Of a stretch of 64,000 bases of DNA, positions 12,126 to 25,370 are shown one piece after another; the first letter of the stretch is position 1, and each line of letters begins with the position of its first letter. The notes below the pieces were generated by a model. That model was not told where the DNA came from, ran no database searches, and saw only the letters and a list, made by a program, of their open reading frames with translations. Origin of the DNA: Channallabes apus (Eukaryota > Chordata > Actinopteri > Siluriformes > Clariidae); the NCBI GenBank assembly GCA_030522415.1, contig CM060126.1, positions 7,473,852 through 7,537,851 on the forward strand, written 5' to 3'. Made by a program: the position numbers and the translations under genes.

Positions 12126-13033
12126 ATTTTAGATTCCACTTGTGCCAAAAGAAAACAGTTAATCTATGGGATCAGACCAGACATACTAGACTAGGTTTCA
12201 CTCCCCTAGGTCATCAGTGAGCCTTGGGCACCCATGAACTGTTCACTGGTTCTCCTTCTTTGGACGACTTGTGTTAGATACCAACCATTGTTTAACTACC
12301 ACACCCAAAAAGATCTACTGTTTTGGAAATGTTCTGACTAGCCATTTCAATTTAGACTTTGTTGAAATCGCTTAGATCTTTACGATTGCTTAATTTTCCG
12401 TTTCTGACGCATCAGCGTCGAGTGCCAGTGGTTTGATTGGTGTACATCGGATACCATCTTAGGAGAAAATACAAAGGAATATACACACAATCTGTCCCCT
12501 TAACCAGAAACTTTTGAGTGTCACTATGGCTAAAATTTACCTAAACTAAAAACTCACTATGCTTTGGGTAAGCGTTTGTTGTACTTCACTTGTACTTGCA
12601 ATGTCTAGCAGGCTGTACAGATCAATGGTCTGTTTTAATTATAGCTGAATTAAAACACCAGAGGGGAAATCTATAGTTACCTCTGAATTGACTTCAGTTA
12701 CTCCGTTGGCGATGTTTGTTCGGAGTAATTAATCACAAGGACATTTCAACAAATTAAACATAAAACCCCTTTTAAATTGGAATAAGTACAAAAGCAATTA
12801 CTGATTCACTCGAGACATGTATTAAAAAAAACTTGATACTTTTAAATATACTGTACAGTAATTCATGCACACAACAAGCTTGTAACTGGGAGCAGGTTAG
12901 AATGAATTAGAATAAAATAAAATAAAAGAATAAACAAAAAAATGCTGATCAAGTGAGAAATGTATTAAGGTGAGAGAGATGGACATGCGTAGAGCACACT
13001 TCACTTCAAACCAGGCATCACCTACTGACATCT

Positions 13034-14519
13034 TCAGTCACTGTCTGCCCTGTAGAGATACTTCATCATCAAACTGTCCACGCTCTTCTTCCTTTTCTTC
13101 TCCTCTTTCTTGCTGAGTGGTGGCGCTACTTCAGAAGATCCACCAGGCTCTATCTCGTCTTCAGAAGCTGATTCCTTCCTAACTGGAGCTCTCTTGATGC
13201 TGTTTGCACTTTTATATGAGATTGTGGATGCTCCCGAGCTGGAATCCGACTCTGAGCTAGACTCGGATTCGGAGGAGGATGATGAGGATGACTCCTTCTT
13301 CGACTTCTTTCTTTTGCCCTTTTTCTTGGACCTTCTTTTTCTACGCTCATTCTCAGACGAATCAGAGCTGTGGCTTCTCCGTTTCTTACTCTTGTTCTTC
13401 TTCCTGCTGCGGGTGCTCAGGCTGCTGCTGGAGCGATGGAAGTCCACGGCTGACGCAGAGCGCCTTGAGCTCAAGGCGCTGCGGCTGCTGTCCCTGCCAG
13501 ACCTCAGACACTTCGCCTCGTCTTCGTCCTCCTCCCCACGCTTGCTCGGCTTGCCGGTCTCCGCTTCAGATTCTTCCAGGCTGCTACGCTTGAACTTGAT
13601 GGGCTTGAAGTTCAACACCTCATTGATGGCTGCCTCCAGAGCTGGGTCGAGGTAGTTGCGGTGGCCCACGGGTTTGAGGTCGGGGGCATCAGGTAGATCG
13701 GGGTCGGTGGTTCTTGTTTGTGGGGGCACAGACATGCTTCGGCCGCTGGAGGAGTGATGCGGACTGTAGGAGTTGGAGTGTAATTCACTATAAGCCACAC
13801 TCATGGCATCATCATCCACATCGAACTCACTGAGGCGGCAGCTGCGGGCTAAAGACATGCGGGAATCGGCTCGGCTCACGCTGCCAGGGCTCCTGCAGCT
13901 CACACTGCCAGGGCTCCTCCGGCTCACACTGCCAGGGCTTCTGCGGCTCACACTGCCAGAGCTCCTTCGGCTCAGGGATGGACTAACTGCTGAGCCGCGC
14001 TCACTCTGGCGATCGTCGAGCCGAGACATACTGCGGCCCCGACTCAGCATGCTCGTAGAACTCACAGTGGATCTGACATCATCGTCATCATCATCATCAT
14101 CCAACCAAGAGGCTCGGCTCAGGCCCACAGATGACACAACTGATTTGTTGTCCATCTCTGACCAGCGGCTGTCCATGCCCCTCCTGGCTGCCTCAGAGTA
14201 AGCCTGTGAGATAACTGAGCCCCTGTCATCCAGATCATCCTTCCTCCAGGAGTTCACCGAGTAGGAGTCCCTGCCATCGGCCTGCTTGGCTTTGCTTTTG
14301 CGGAAGGATGAGAGTTCCTCAGAGTCATCCTTCTCCTTGAGGGTGCTAAAGAGTGAGCCCTCATCCCCTTTGCCCCCGAGGGAATCCTTAAGGTTGGAGC
14401 GTTTCCTATAACTGAGTGAACTCATCACAGACACCGGCCTACTCTGGTCTAAACCTTTACCTTCCTTGCCATTCTCATTCCATTCCTTCCCCTCTTTGGC
14501 ATCGCAGTTTGCACCATAT
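13034..14519 (-). CDS. myo18a: myo18a long terminal exon, Ser/Lys/Asp-rich C-terminal tail
   Basis: The acceptor cattctag joins in phase to exon 33, giving [12 protein letters not shown] and an open frame of about 495 residues to the stop TGA at 13034-13036. In order: Ser/Lys-rich stretch; run of eight Asp (14077-14103); four copies of an eight-residue [12 protein letters not shown] repeat (13875-13970); a helix-like block [20 protein letters not shown]; a very basic [10 protein letters not shown]...[11 protein letters not shown] region; a Ser/Glu/Asp run; and the end [13 protein letters not shown]. It has no resemblance to the short C-terminus of human MYO18A isoform 1. Established knowledge: a striated-muscle isoform (Myo18A-gamma) carries an extra C-terminal extension; equating this exon with it is my inference. 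An upstream in-frame ATG at 14551 lies in the intron and is not needed. Confidence 0.8.
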
Positions 14520-14861
14520 CTAGAATGAGTTGAAGGGGACGATGCCATCATAGCAGACCAGAAAGAAATGGAAAGGAGGATACAGAAATAGAAATTTAAA
14601 ATTAATTATGAAATGCAAAAAAAAAAAAAAAAAAAATGTTGTGTGACATAAAAAAAAAAAAAAAAGATATTTCCACAAAGCATTTAAAATGCAGTTACAG
14701 TTGTTTTGACATGGCTTTGTCGGTCTCTCCATCACCTGAAGAGAAACACGTGGCTGCTAATGGGAGAACTGGCTCATTTTCTAAGAAAGCATCATGGATA
14801 GCAGACTGCATTAATCTGTATTGTTTTCACTTTGAGAAAATCTATACTATACAGTATGTAC

Positions 14862-14892
<31 letters not shown>

Positions 14893-17800
14893 TGTATGTA
14901 TGTATGTGAGTGAATCCTCCTTGGAACGATGGATTTATCTCAGAAATGGCAGAAGACAGGACAGAACAATAATATAAAAGATGATAAAAATGGAATTTGC
15001 CTTCTAAACCGGCTTCTAGTCATCTAAACCGAACCCAAACATAATTAGCTATGATTCAAATTCAATGATTAACTGTGCCTTCTTAAGCTCTTTACTTGAA
15101 TCAATTCTAAAGATCCAGAGCACACAAATACCACTTGTATAATTTTCACTTTGATTGTCTTGCATAGTTGCTTTTTCTAATAAAAGATAATGAATATAGA
15201 TTCTGCATGAAAACCCAATTTCTAGGGCAAACGCACAATAATGGAGAACATGAAGAAAGGGATTTTAAAGCTTTAAAGTTTTTTTAAAAGTTGTGAGGGG
15301 CTCAAGAGGGAGGCTTAAATCTTCTGGAAAAGAGACAAATGTGGGGCAATCGAAGCTGTCAGCCAGCAGGCTCAATCTATTAATCTCTGGAAGAGGGGAG
15401 CAGGTGTAGGCAAGCCAGCTGGCCAACAGGCGTGTCGATAAATCTGCCAGGCAGGCCGCTGCTTCTAAAGAAGCCTCTGTCATCAAACCTTGTGGCAATG
15501 AGGAGAATTAGTGAGTGGGTAAGAAAAATATCCCTGCAAGCAAATGAATGCTCCATTCCTTTCCCTAGCCTGCTTTATGTGCATGGGGGTATCTTAGTTT
15601 AGACCGAATCATTAAAATCCATTCGGCGACCGGAGAGGAAAGGTAGCCTCAAACTACTGACCTTGAGCTCTTCAAGCTGCCGTCATCTGACAGGTTTTTG
15701 GCTGAGCCTTTGGTTTTGGAGAGCCAGGACTTCACGCCATCTACTCGGTCCTCCACTTCGGAGCAGGAATCTGAGTCTCCTTCACTATATGGAAAAAAAA
15801 GAAAGAAAAAAAAATGAAGAGTGTAAGCTCCCAGCTAAAAGCAGATTCCGTGGGGACTGTTAGTTTGGTAATACGGAACAAACAAATATCTTTACAGCAG
15901 AGAAACAAGAGCACTCGGACATGCGTTCAATCAGCAAAGGCCTAGAAAAGTCTCAATGCCATTCTTTGTGTTAGTCAGCTCTCACGCTCGAGACCCTGCA
16001 GGCACTGGACAGCCCAACTGAGTAGACTTTGCCTTTTATTCTCGGCACATGATGAATAGTCGAAGGGGCTTCCTGATGTGTTTTATTTTATTTTTTTAAC
16101 AAACCATCAAAAACACATTTTTACCACGGGATAATGAAAAGTGAACAGTTGCTGCATCTTTAAATTATAGTGAAATATTAGCAGTTAGGCATTAAGAAAA
16201 AAAAGGGGGATTATGAACTGCCAAAGTCTGCCTGTAAAAGGTAACAAATCCCACAAATAAAAAAAGCAACTCTTAAAGTCATGTGAGAAACGGAGGACTA
16301 GCTTCTAAATACTGTACTTTCAAAAGGGTCAGAAAATGAGCACTTGAGGAGTTTTAATTATCGTACATTTACTGCAGCATTCTGCAAACAGATACGAAAC
16401 AGTGCCAGTGGAGGATCAGTGGTGCTGTCAATAATTAGAGTGAAAACTTGCACAGAAGTTCCCCCAAGAGCAGGAACATTAATGGTCTGCACGCTGAGTG
16501 GCTGACTGAATCTGGGTTCTGTTTGTTCATTTCTCAGGCCAAGATAAAGCCCCGGGATTTATGTTTAGCCAGATCTGCAATTCAATTCTTCTCTGTCTCT
16601 TCAGATTAGTTTTATAGCTCAGTTATTGTGTAGCACTGTCTGTGGAATAGATTTTTTTTTAAAGCACCAGAGGATTCAGATGGTAGAAGAAGCTTCAATC
16701 AGAGTTGACGAACACAGAAAAACTCCAAATGAGGTCACAGCTACCAGTTTCTACTTTTAATTGGGATTTCGATAAACATGCTTCTAGCTGCCTTCTGGGG
16801 GTCGACGCAGTCGATCCACTGAAGAATAAATAACAGAGAATAAAGTTGCTACAGAATGTAGAGTACCTTCTGCTTTTCCCACATCCTGAACTCACTCACT
16901 ATGCATATCAACATTCATATCAGAACATTATACATTTATCTAACACAAACTCAACGGGAAAGCAAGAACTGAATTGATTCCACTGCAGTAGGATGAGACG
17001 TTGGTACAGTAGGATGAGTAATTTAGAAGCATGCCTTAAGCCTCATGCCCTTATCAAAGAAAAGACAGGTTGGCTCCGAGTGCTTCTGTATGTGCACTGA
17101 CTTTAAACTGGCACCCTGAGTAGGGATGGAGGGGAGATGTTCTGTGTATGGAACTCTAGGACATGGGGTATTCTGTGATCGTATAATTGTATCACTGACT
17201 GCACATCATTAGCTAAACCATACAACGGTCTTTTGCATATTACTTTCTGAATACGAGTTTAGAAAAAAATTTAACGCATAAATAAAACGTATATAAAGAT
17301 TTGCTTTGGACGTTGCGTGCTATAAACTGGTATTCCTGTGAATATTGTAAACAATACTCGTGGAACTGTACTTTATAACGTAAATACTAATAAGATTTTT
17401 ATATTCAGATCTAATACAAATCATCAATGTCACGTTTCTCATTCCGCCGAGAAATTAAACTTAGTCTTAGTTTAGCATCCAGCCATTTTACTTTCTGAAA
17501 TTCTGTAAAGAATTGTGCCAATGTACAGTACGTATCATCTGTGGTGACCTTTCTCATGCTACAGTAGGGGATGTGATGTTGAGCGCACCTTGCCCAATCT
17601 GAATTAGGTTATACTAAGAAGTTATATAAGTTTTTTTTTATAGATTTATTTATTTTTTTTACATAAAAAACAAACAAACATGACATTAACTTAATTGTAT
17701 CACTTCACTTGAATAGGACGTTTGGCTGAATGCTAACATTTCTACAAGAGTAAGATTTTCATCGATCTACAGTAGATTTAGACTTTCACTCACTCATCAT

Positions 17801-20195
17801 GTATACAGTCAATATACTGTATTTCAGGAGAATTAGGGCACAAGGCAGGGTACACACTGGAGTCGGTGCCTTCCATCATAGGGTCCACACACTCATTCAC
17901 AGACTAAGGCGACAGCGCTAACCACTACGCCACTATACCGCCTTGAGTTTCAGGTTAAATACATTTTTACCAGAAAAGGATATTTCAATATGCGCTGTTT
18001 GTTAAAAACACCAAGAATATACTAACTCCACGCAAAAAACTGGTTCAGGTCTGGGACCCAATAGCAGACGGGTCTGGAAGGACTTTTTTTTTCTTCTTTT
18101 CACCAGGTCATTTGCAAGTTATGCATTATTAAGCTTGCATGGTTAAAAGATTGATGAGCAACACGCCCTCCCCTTTCTCTGTCAAAAGCTGTCGGATTTC
18201 GGGAGTCGGACTGTAAAATATTCAACAGACACAATACAGTACATACAGTATACTGTATACTATAAGAGAGACAGAGAGAACGGTTTACACATCTTTGTGG
18301 TGTCGTACAAACTGTAGAAAGTGCTGAGGGGTCCTGAAGACAATTGAACACAAGTTCAATTGACATGTTGAGGCAGTATTTGAGCGCGCGCACACATACT
18401 TACCAGTCCGTACAGTGACTACAGCCGTCCAAAAGCGCATGGTTAAGTAGAATGTACATATAGCGCAGGAAAAAAATGAAACAGGGATCATGCTTGGCTC
18501 ATGTGGTCAGTAGCATGCATGGATTATACTGTATAGCATGTGATCTCATGCAAAACAAATGGTGGATGTAATCATATAGAAATGGGTGATGTTAATTGTC
18601 ATGTCTATGGAGGGTATTGCAGTATCACTGGGCCGTGGCCTAATAACCTGGACCCTCAGTATGATGATAAGCAAAACAAACAAAAAACCCATATCTGATA
18701 TTAATATCCTGTTCGCAGGGTCATATTCTCATAAGGAGCTTGGATACTGCAATATTATCCAAAGATAAAAACCAAACCAGGTTAAGGTGAGCTCAAACAA
18801 TAGCTCAGGCTCCTCACGTTCTGTTCTTTCGTTTCTGATACTTAGTCACCATGTCTTGTAAGCTGGAAATGGAAGATGAATAATCAACAGAGACAGAAAG
18901 AAAAAAAAGAGAAAAGTAAAGTGAGACGGGCATACTGTACATCACAAACACAAAAATATTGACAGACAGAGAGACAGACAGACAAATTGATAAATGAAAA
19001 GGCAAATTCCTGAAAAGGATTAAATAAATATGAACTAAGGTCCAAATGTAAAAAAAAAAAAAAAAAAAAAACATTTAAATCAATCTTGCAGAAGCATTTG
19101 GAGTAAAGAAAATGTATCCTTGTTGAGGCCTTTCTGTTATGACCTGGTCTTGACCGGGGTACGTTTCCCCCCCCTCATGCTCCACATTCAGAACTTTGAT
19201 GCATGTAAATGCTGTTTTTTTTCCCCACTGTAGCTTGTTAAAGGCTAGCAAGACCTAAAAATGAGTAAATCAGTCAATGACTCAGTCATCGATCCAGTAA
19301 ATCAGTCTGTAATCCTGAGACTCAATTCAGTTTATCTTTAAATCAGTGAGTCAGTCAGTAAATCAGTGACTTGCTCTGCCAATTAGTCAATCAGGAGGTG
19401 ATCGAGTGAGTCACTGAATCACTGAGACCAAAAAGTTCATTAGACAAAAAAAGTTCACTAGATAGCTTTTTTTTATGGTTTATGATTGTTAGTGATTGTG
19501 ATTTTTTTTTTTCAACTTTAAGTAAATTTGCTTGTTGAAATGACATCATAGCGAACCATTGAACCCATGGCTCAATTATAAGATATCATTCTGGATAAAA
19601 CAAAAGAAGACAGAAAATTGCACTGAAACAATATTTAATGAAAAAAATTTAAAAAGAAAGTTCAGACAAAGGCATGCACCTCCACGGATTTACAGAAAGA
19701 TCCGGAAGGTAGAGCCGGCATGAATCAGTTGGCTGTAGTTTAGTTGATTATGTTTTTTTTTTGTCATCTTTATCAGCAGGCGACGGAAACGTCAGGAAAG
19801 CCAAACAAACATGATTTGTGCCATTATACTGTGAAATTTCCCTTAGGGATTAATAAAGTACTCTATCTATACTCTTCTAGATAGGAACAGAAATTTTCTT
19901 TTTTTAACCTGACAGTGCAAACTTACTGTGACAGCAGCTTTCTGCATAATTATGTAAAGCATTTTTATCACTAAAAGTGAAAACCATTAACATTTGCAAA
20001 CATTTAATTGAACCGCTTATAAAATGCGTACAAATTTAATCGACATCCAGTTACTGACATGAATACTAATGAATTGATTATGAAAATAATTCTCAGAAAA
20101 TGAAATGTGCTAGAATATTTTATGCAGTATGACTGAGTAATAACTGACAGCAACTTGGCGGCAGGGACTAGCTGTTCTGTACTGCAAAAAGAGAG

Positions 20196-20237
<42 letters not shown>

Positions 20238-20824
20238 TGGGCAGTACAGAAGTTTACCTGTTGATAAGATCTTCGTTGTCATCACTCTCCATCTCATCTT
20301 CGATAGCAGCCTGCAGGTCACCGATCCTTTTAAAGGCCAGCTTCAGGTCTGCCTGAAGACTCTGATTTGCAGCCTCCAAGCTCTCGATGTCCATTTCCTA
20401 CGGGAACATGATGAGTTAGCACAGATACAAAACAGGACAAGTGTGATGTGCACCTCACAGATACTGTACACTGTGCTCGTATTTCATGACAGACAGACTG
20501 ACAGGCTGATGGATGGGCATCTCACCAGCTCGTGCTTTTTCCGGCTGGCTTCAGCCTCCTTTTTGGCCAGTTCTCCCATCTCCTCCTTGAGGTCACGTAT
20601 TTGACGCTGCAGCCGTTTGTTCTGCTCCTTCTCGCGGTTCTCACTGGTGCTACGGTGGTCACGTTCCTCAGTCAGTTTTTCCACATTCTCCTTAAGCCTT
20701 GACACAAGACTCTACAGAACAGAGGAATCCATCGAATGTATTAGAACAATCAATCATATGAGTTAATACTTATTGGCTTTTCATTCCTAATCCATGATGC
20801 ACCTTTAAATGAAAAATAAATAAA

Positions 20825-20857
<33 letters not shown>

Positions 20858-23800
20858 GAGTTGCCAAGTATATATACTCAGCAAAAAAAGAAACGCCCCT
20901 TTTTCAGGACTGTGTATTTCAACAATAATGTTGTAAAAATCCAAATAACTTTACAGATCTTCATTGTAAAGGGTTTAAACAATGTTTTCCATGCATGTTC
21001 AATTAACCATAATCAATTAATTAACCTGCACAGCTTACAGAAAGTAGGCATTTAAGGTCACAGTTCTAAAAACGCAGGACACTAAAGAGACTTGTCTACC
21101 GACTGTGAAAAACACCCAAAGAAAGTTGTCCAGGGTCCCTGCTCATCTGCGTGAACGTGCATTAGGCATGCTGCAGGGAGGCATGAGGACTGCTGATGTG
21201 GCTATAGGGCAATAAATTGCCATGTCCGCACTGTGAGACGCCTAAGACGGCGCTACAGGGAGACAGGAAGGACAGCTGATCATCCTCGCAGTGGAAGACC
21301 ACGTGTAACAACACCTGCACAGGATGGGTACATCCGAATATCACACCTGCGTGACAGGTACAGGATGGCCACAACAACTGCCCGAGTCACACCAGGAACA
21401 CACAATCCCTCCATCTCACAGCAAGAACTGACAAATCTGGTCCAGTCCATGGGGAGGAGATGCACTGCAGTACTTCAAGCAGCTGGTGGCCACAACAGAT
21501 ACTGACTGGTACTGACTGATTTTGAGCTTCCCTTCATTCAGAGACACATTGTGAAACATTTTTACTTTATGTCTTATGGTGTTGACTCTTTTATTATTCA
21601 TACAAATATTTACACATTAAGTTTACTGAAAGTAAAAACAGTTGAAAGTCAGAGGACGTTTCTTTTTTTGCTGAGTATATTTTTTCCTCGTTTGGAAAAT
21701 AATGCTATAGAGTCAATTTGCGGCCTAAAATCATAAAGTCTTATTTAGATTTAGCTATCTATAACCTGATAACTTAAATAATGACATCTTAGTGTATAAA
21801 TAATGATATATTAACACGCTGAAAAAGTTTTCACAGATAAAAGTACCATTATTAAAATGTGCTGGCTGAGTTTTTGCTCTTTTTCCACTTTCCATAGTCC
21901 ACACAAACTAAACATTTGTCCTGCCCACTCACCTCCAGACGTTTCACCTGCGTCTTCTCGAACTCTAGCTTGGTCTCTATCTCACGGATCTTGGCCTCTT
22001 GCCTGCTGACCAGAGACTTGTCCACCATCGACTGTTCCTGGAACTCCAGTTGACTCTGCAGTGCGGTGAGCTGTCGGAGCAGACACAGAGTCAGACACAC
22101 TCTGATTAACTCTGGAATGCGAAACTTATCTGCTGTGGGACCTGTACTGAATTATGAAACTTTCGGGGCTGCATATTGTTAATCTTGTCTGAAATGAGTC
22201 AAAACTTGTCTACAGAGAGTCGCCACGGGGTGTCTTTGTGGTGGCCTTCTTTAAAAGTGCTCTGCCACTTTCTATTGACCTGGCTCAGCATACTGCATTG
22301 GATTCTTAATTGCCAGCCTCTCGAATGCATTATTCAAAAGCCCTTCTGGCACCTCTGTTTTCCATCTCTGAGCATGCTCTCATTTATTTTCAAAGAGGTG
22401 AAGAATTTTGCAGCTCGGAATAATGACTGCTCAGATATTGACTTTTCAGCCAGGCCTGGAGCCGCTGCTTTTTGAACTGAACTTCAGATGAAACTGAAGA
22501 TGAAAACAGAAGAGGCTTTGTATGTCCTTGAGTTTCTCGCCCTTTTCTAAGTGTTTGAGGCATTAATTTTTCGTCCACAAAGGCAATTGGAACGAAATTG
22601 TGCGGCTCTTCTGGCCTGTTTATCCGCATATCTGTAAGTCTGTAGTAAGCACCAGATTAGCTGACTGAAACAGCATGGATAATTGCTGAGTGACATGATC
22701 TGATCCTTATCTAGAGCTTTTTGCTTTTTTGGAGCAGAGGAGTGAGACACTGATCTTTTGTGTTCTGATCTTAATGTCACGGGAGCTTTTTGAGAACTGA
22801 GAAAAGCTGACTTGTTTCATTTATAAGTCAAGCGCTTAATGAGACCTAATGATTTACAAAGAGTTCAGCGCTAATCGAGGCTGGTGCATACTCCATTTAC
22901 TTCCATCTGTTCACGCTCTGTGTTAAAACACAACCAGTTCTCTAATAATGCAGTGGCCCACCTACAATAGCTTCTCTTTGTTTGTGGACATACCTTCTCC
23001 TGGATTTCCTGTTTCTCCTTCATGCCCTCCTCGAGTTGACTCTGGAGCTCGCTGACCTGTGCGAGGCTCTGAGACGACTGTATGGCAGAAAAGAAGATAA
23101 AAAGACGAGTCAGTCGTCCACACAATGCCGAAAGTCATATAAAACCATTACTGCATACGCTGCTGTACATCACACATCCTAAGGGATATAAAACACAACT
23201 TTATTTCTTTTAGAAATTTATTAAAGGCACGCATAAGGCAGCTGATCAAAAGGTAGATGAACATGTGCGTCGATATGAAAAAAGATTTATGAAAAAAAAA
23301 AAATGCAGACATAATCCCTCAGAAATGCAACAAACACAAATACATATTGGCTAAATAAACACTACCTTTTGCAACGCAAAACGTGCACGGATTAGAGTAG
23401 CTTTATTTCAGTCATAAAACAATATGGCATGTTTTTGCTCTGTTGATTATTTATTTATTTATTTATTGTTGTGCATAAGAATGGCATTTCAGTGAATGGC
23501 GTTTTAGAAACCACGCTTTTTTTTTTTGGGTTCCTCTCCCTGACCTCAGTGAGCCGAGCTTTTGTCTGAGGATTCTGAGTGTATCGGTGTGAACAATTGA
23601 GACATCAATAGGAGTCCTGGGGAAACCTGGTGTCACCTGAGCCAGGTGTTAATATGTCTTAAATATTCATGAAAAGTCGTGGATTACGGAGTAAAACAAA
23701 GGCTCTGCTAAAAAAAATATAAAAGACAGACATCAGTTGCTTTAACCCAAATAAAAGGTTGGGCACAACCAAGACTTTCATAAACTCAGTTCTGTGCTGA

Positions 23801-25334
23801 AAACAATGTGACAGGATTGTTTATTCTCCATTTTCTCTGTTTTTCTGCCAGAGTTTAAAAGAGTATTGGTTTTTTTTGTACAGTATGTGTACTTTGACAT
23901 AAGTTTGATATCAGTTGCACATGAATCTAACATACTGTATTTACTGTACATCAGCCACATTATGAAAGCCGAGTCTGTGCTCTACGTAAATAAGGGAAAC
24001 ATATTAGCTACTATATTTTTAAAGATTTGAAATTTAACCAAATTTAAATGGTGTGCTGAATCACTGCAGGTCTCCAGAGTGTTTTAATAAATCTACAGAT
24101 TATAAACTTTTAAAGGAAGCGAAAATTAGATTTTTTGAGTAATTAACCTACTCCAGCGGTTTAAAAAAAAAAAAAAACAGTTCCATATGCAACTATCTAA
24201 AAAAATCTAGTTCCAGATGTGGAGCGTTCTGGCATTTTAAGGAACGGAGCAAGCTAGGGAACTGTCCGTCAAAAGCACTGTCATTACCAAATCATGGAAC
24301 TAGTAACTTTACTGTAGTTAACACCACTAGAGAACAAATAAAATTTTATCCTCAAGTCTGGGTTTGTTATATATTTATAAATTGCTGATCATTCAAAGAA
24401 CTGCTATCAGACTCTAAAGTTAAGCTGAAACACACAAAAAAAAAAACTCAAGGTTTTAAGGTTCAAGATCAGGAGCCAGTGATGTTACAATGATAAAATT
24501 CTATCAGTAATTAGCTGCACTGTTTAAAATTCACTTGTTTGTGCACCTGTATATACATAAGGCCATGAACTTCAGGAAAGACTAATGAATTGCTAAATAA
24601 AATTCGGGGCAGAGAAAGTGACATGAAAGATTGATTGAATGAAGATCATACTCCTAACCATAAAAATATATTATACCTGTGCTTTTTTTAAACATTCCGA
24701 CATCTGTAATGATAATTACACAATAATAATGACATGAGCTGTGCAAACATTTAACGGCAAATAGATCAAAATCACTGCAAAACATTTTGCAACTCTGTTT
24801 TTTTTTTTCCCTTCTTCCAAGCTTTCACAAAATAACAAACCTAAAAATAATACTGTGCCAGCCAGGGACCGGTGCCATTAGCTGGTGCTGTTTCTAAGAA
24901 ACTGAATGCTGGTGTCAGGCTTTATACACACCTTCCTGCTTTCAATGTATTGACAAGGTTGAGAAGGAGGCAGTGTGTTACATGGGTCCAGACAGAGAGA
25001 GAGAGAGAGAAAGAAAGAAAGAAAAAAAAAAGAAAAGGAGTTACCTGGGCAACAGCCGCTTTGTGCTTCTTCATGAGCTCGTTCATGTCCTCCTGGTCTT
25101 CCTCCATGCGTGACTGCAGGTCGTTCTTCTCCCGCTGCACACGACTCAGTTGCTCCTCCAACTGGGAGAGAAAACCAGAAAAACAAGCAGAAAAAAAAAA
25201 AAGAGAAAGAAATATGAGGGATCCTCTCAAAGGAGAACATTTGTCAATATTTCAAGTAGGTGTCCCAAAGCTGTTGATTAAGTTTCTCTTTTGGCTGTGT
25301 TGCTTTCCCTTAAACAAAATCCCATCAGAATTCA

Positions 25335-25370
<36 letters not shown>

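Noticed and set aside
13110..13655. Plus-strand open frame of 181 codons opposite the long terminal exon
   Set aside because: It is the antisense shadow of the Ser/Lys-rich tail; its Leu/Phe/Asp-rich composition arises from the complementary codons and it has no splice or homology support.
14520..14551. ATG at 14551 as the start of a separate 505-residue protein
   Set aside because: The acceptor at 14520-14521 joins exon 33 in exact phase, and the ten codons before it are intronic; a spliced tail is simpler than a new gene.
15265..15498. 77-codon minus-strand frame in the intron before the terminal exon
   Set aside because: No acceptor and donor in a compatible phase and no recognisable similarity; kept only as part of a repeat-free block.
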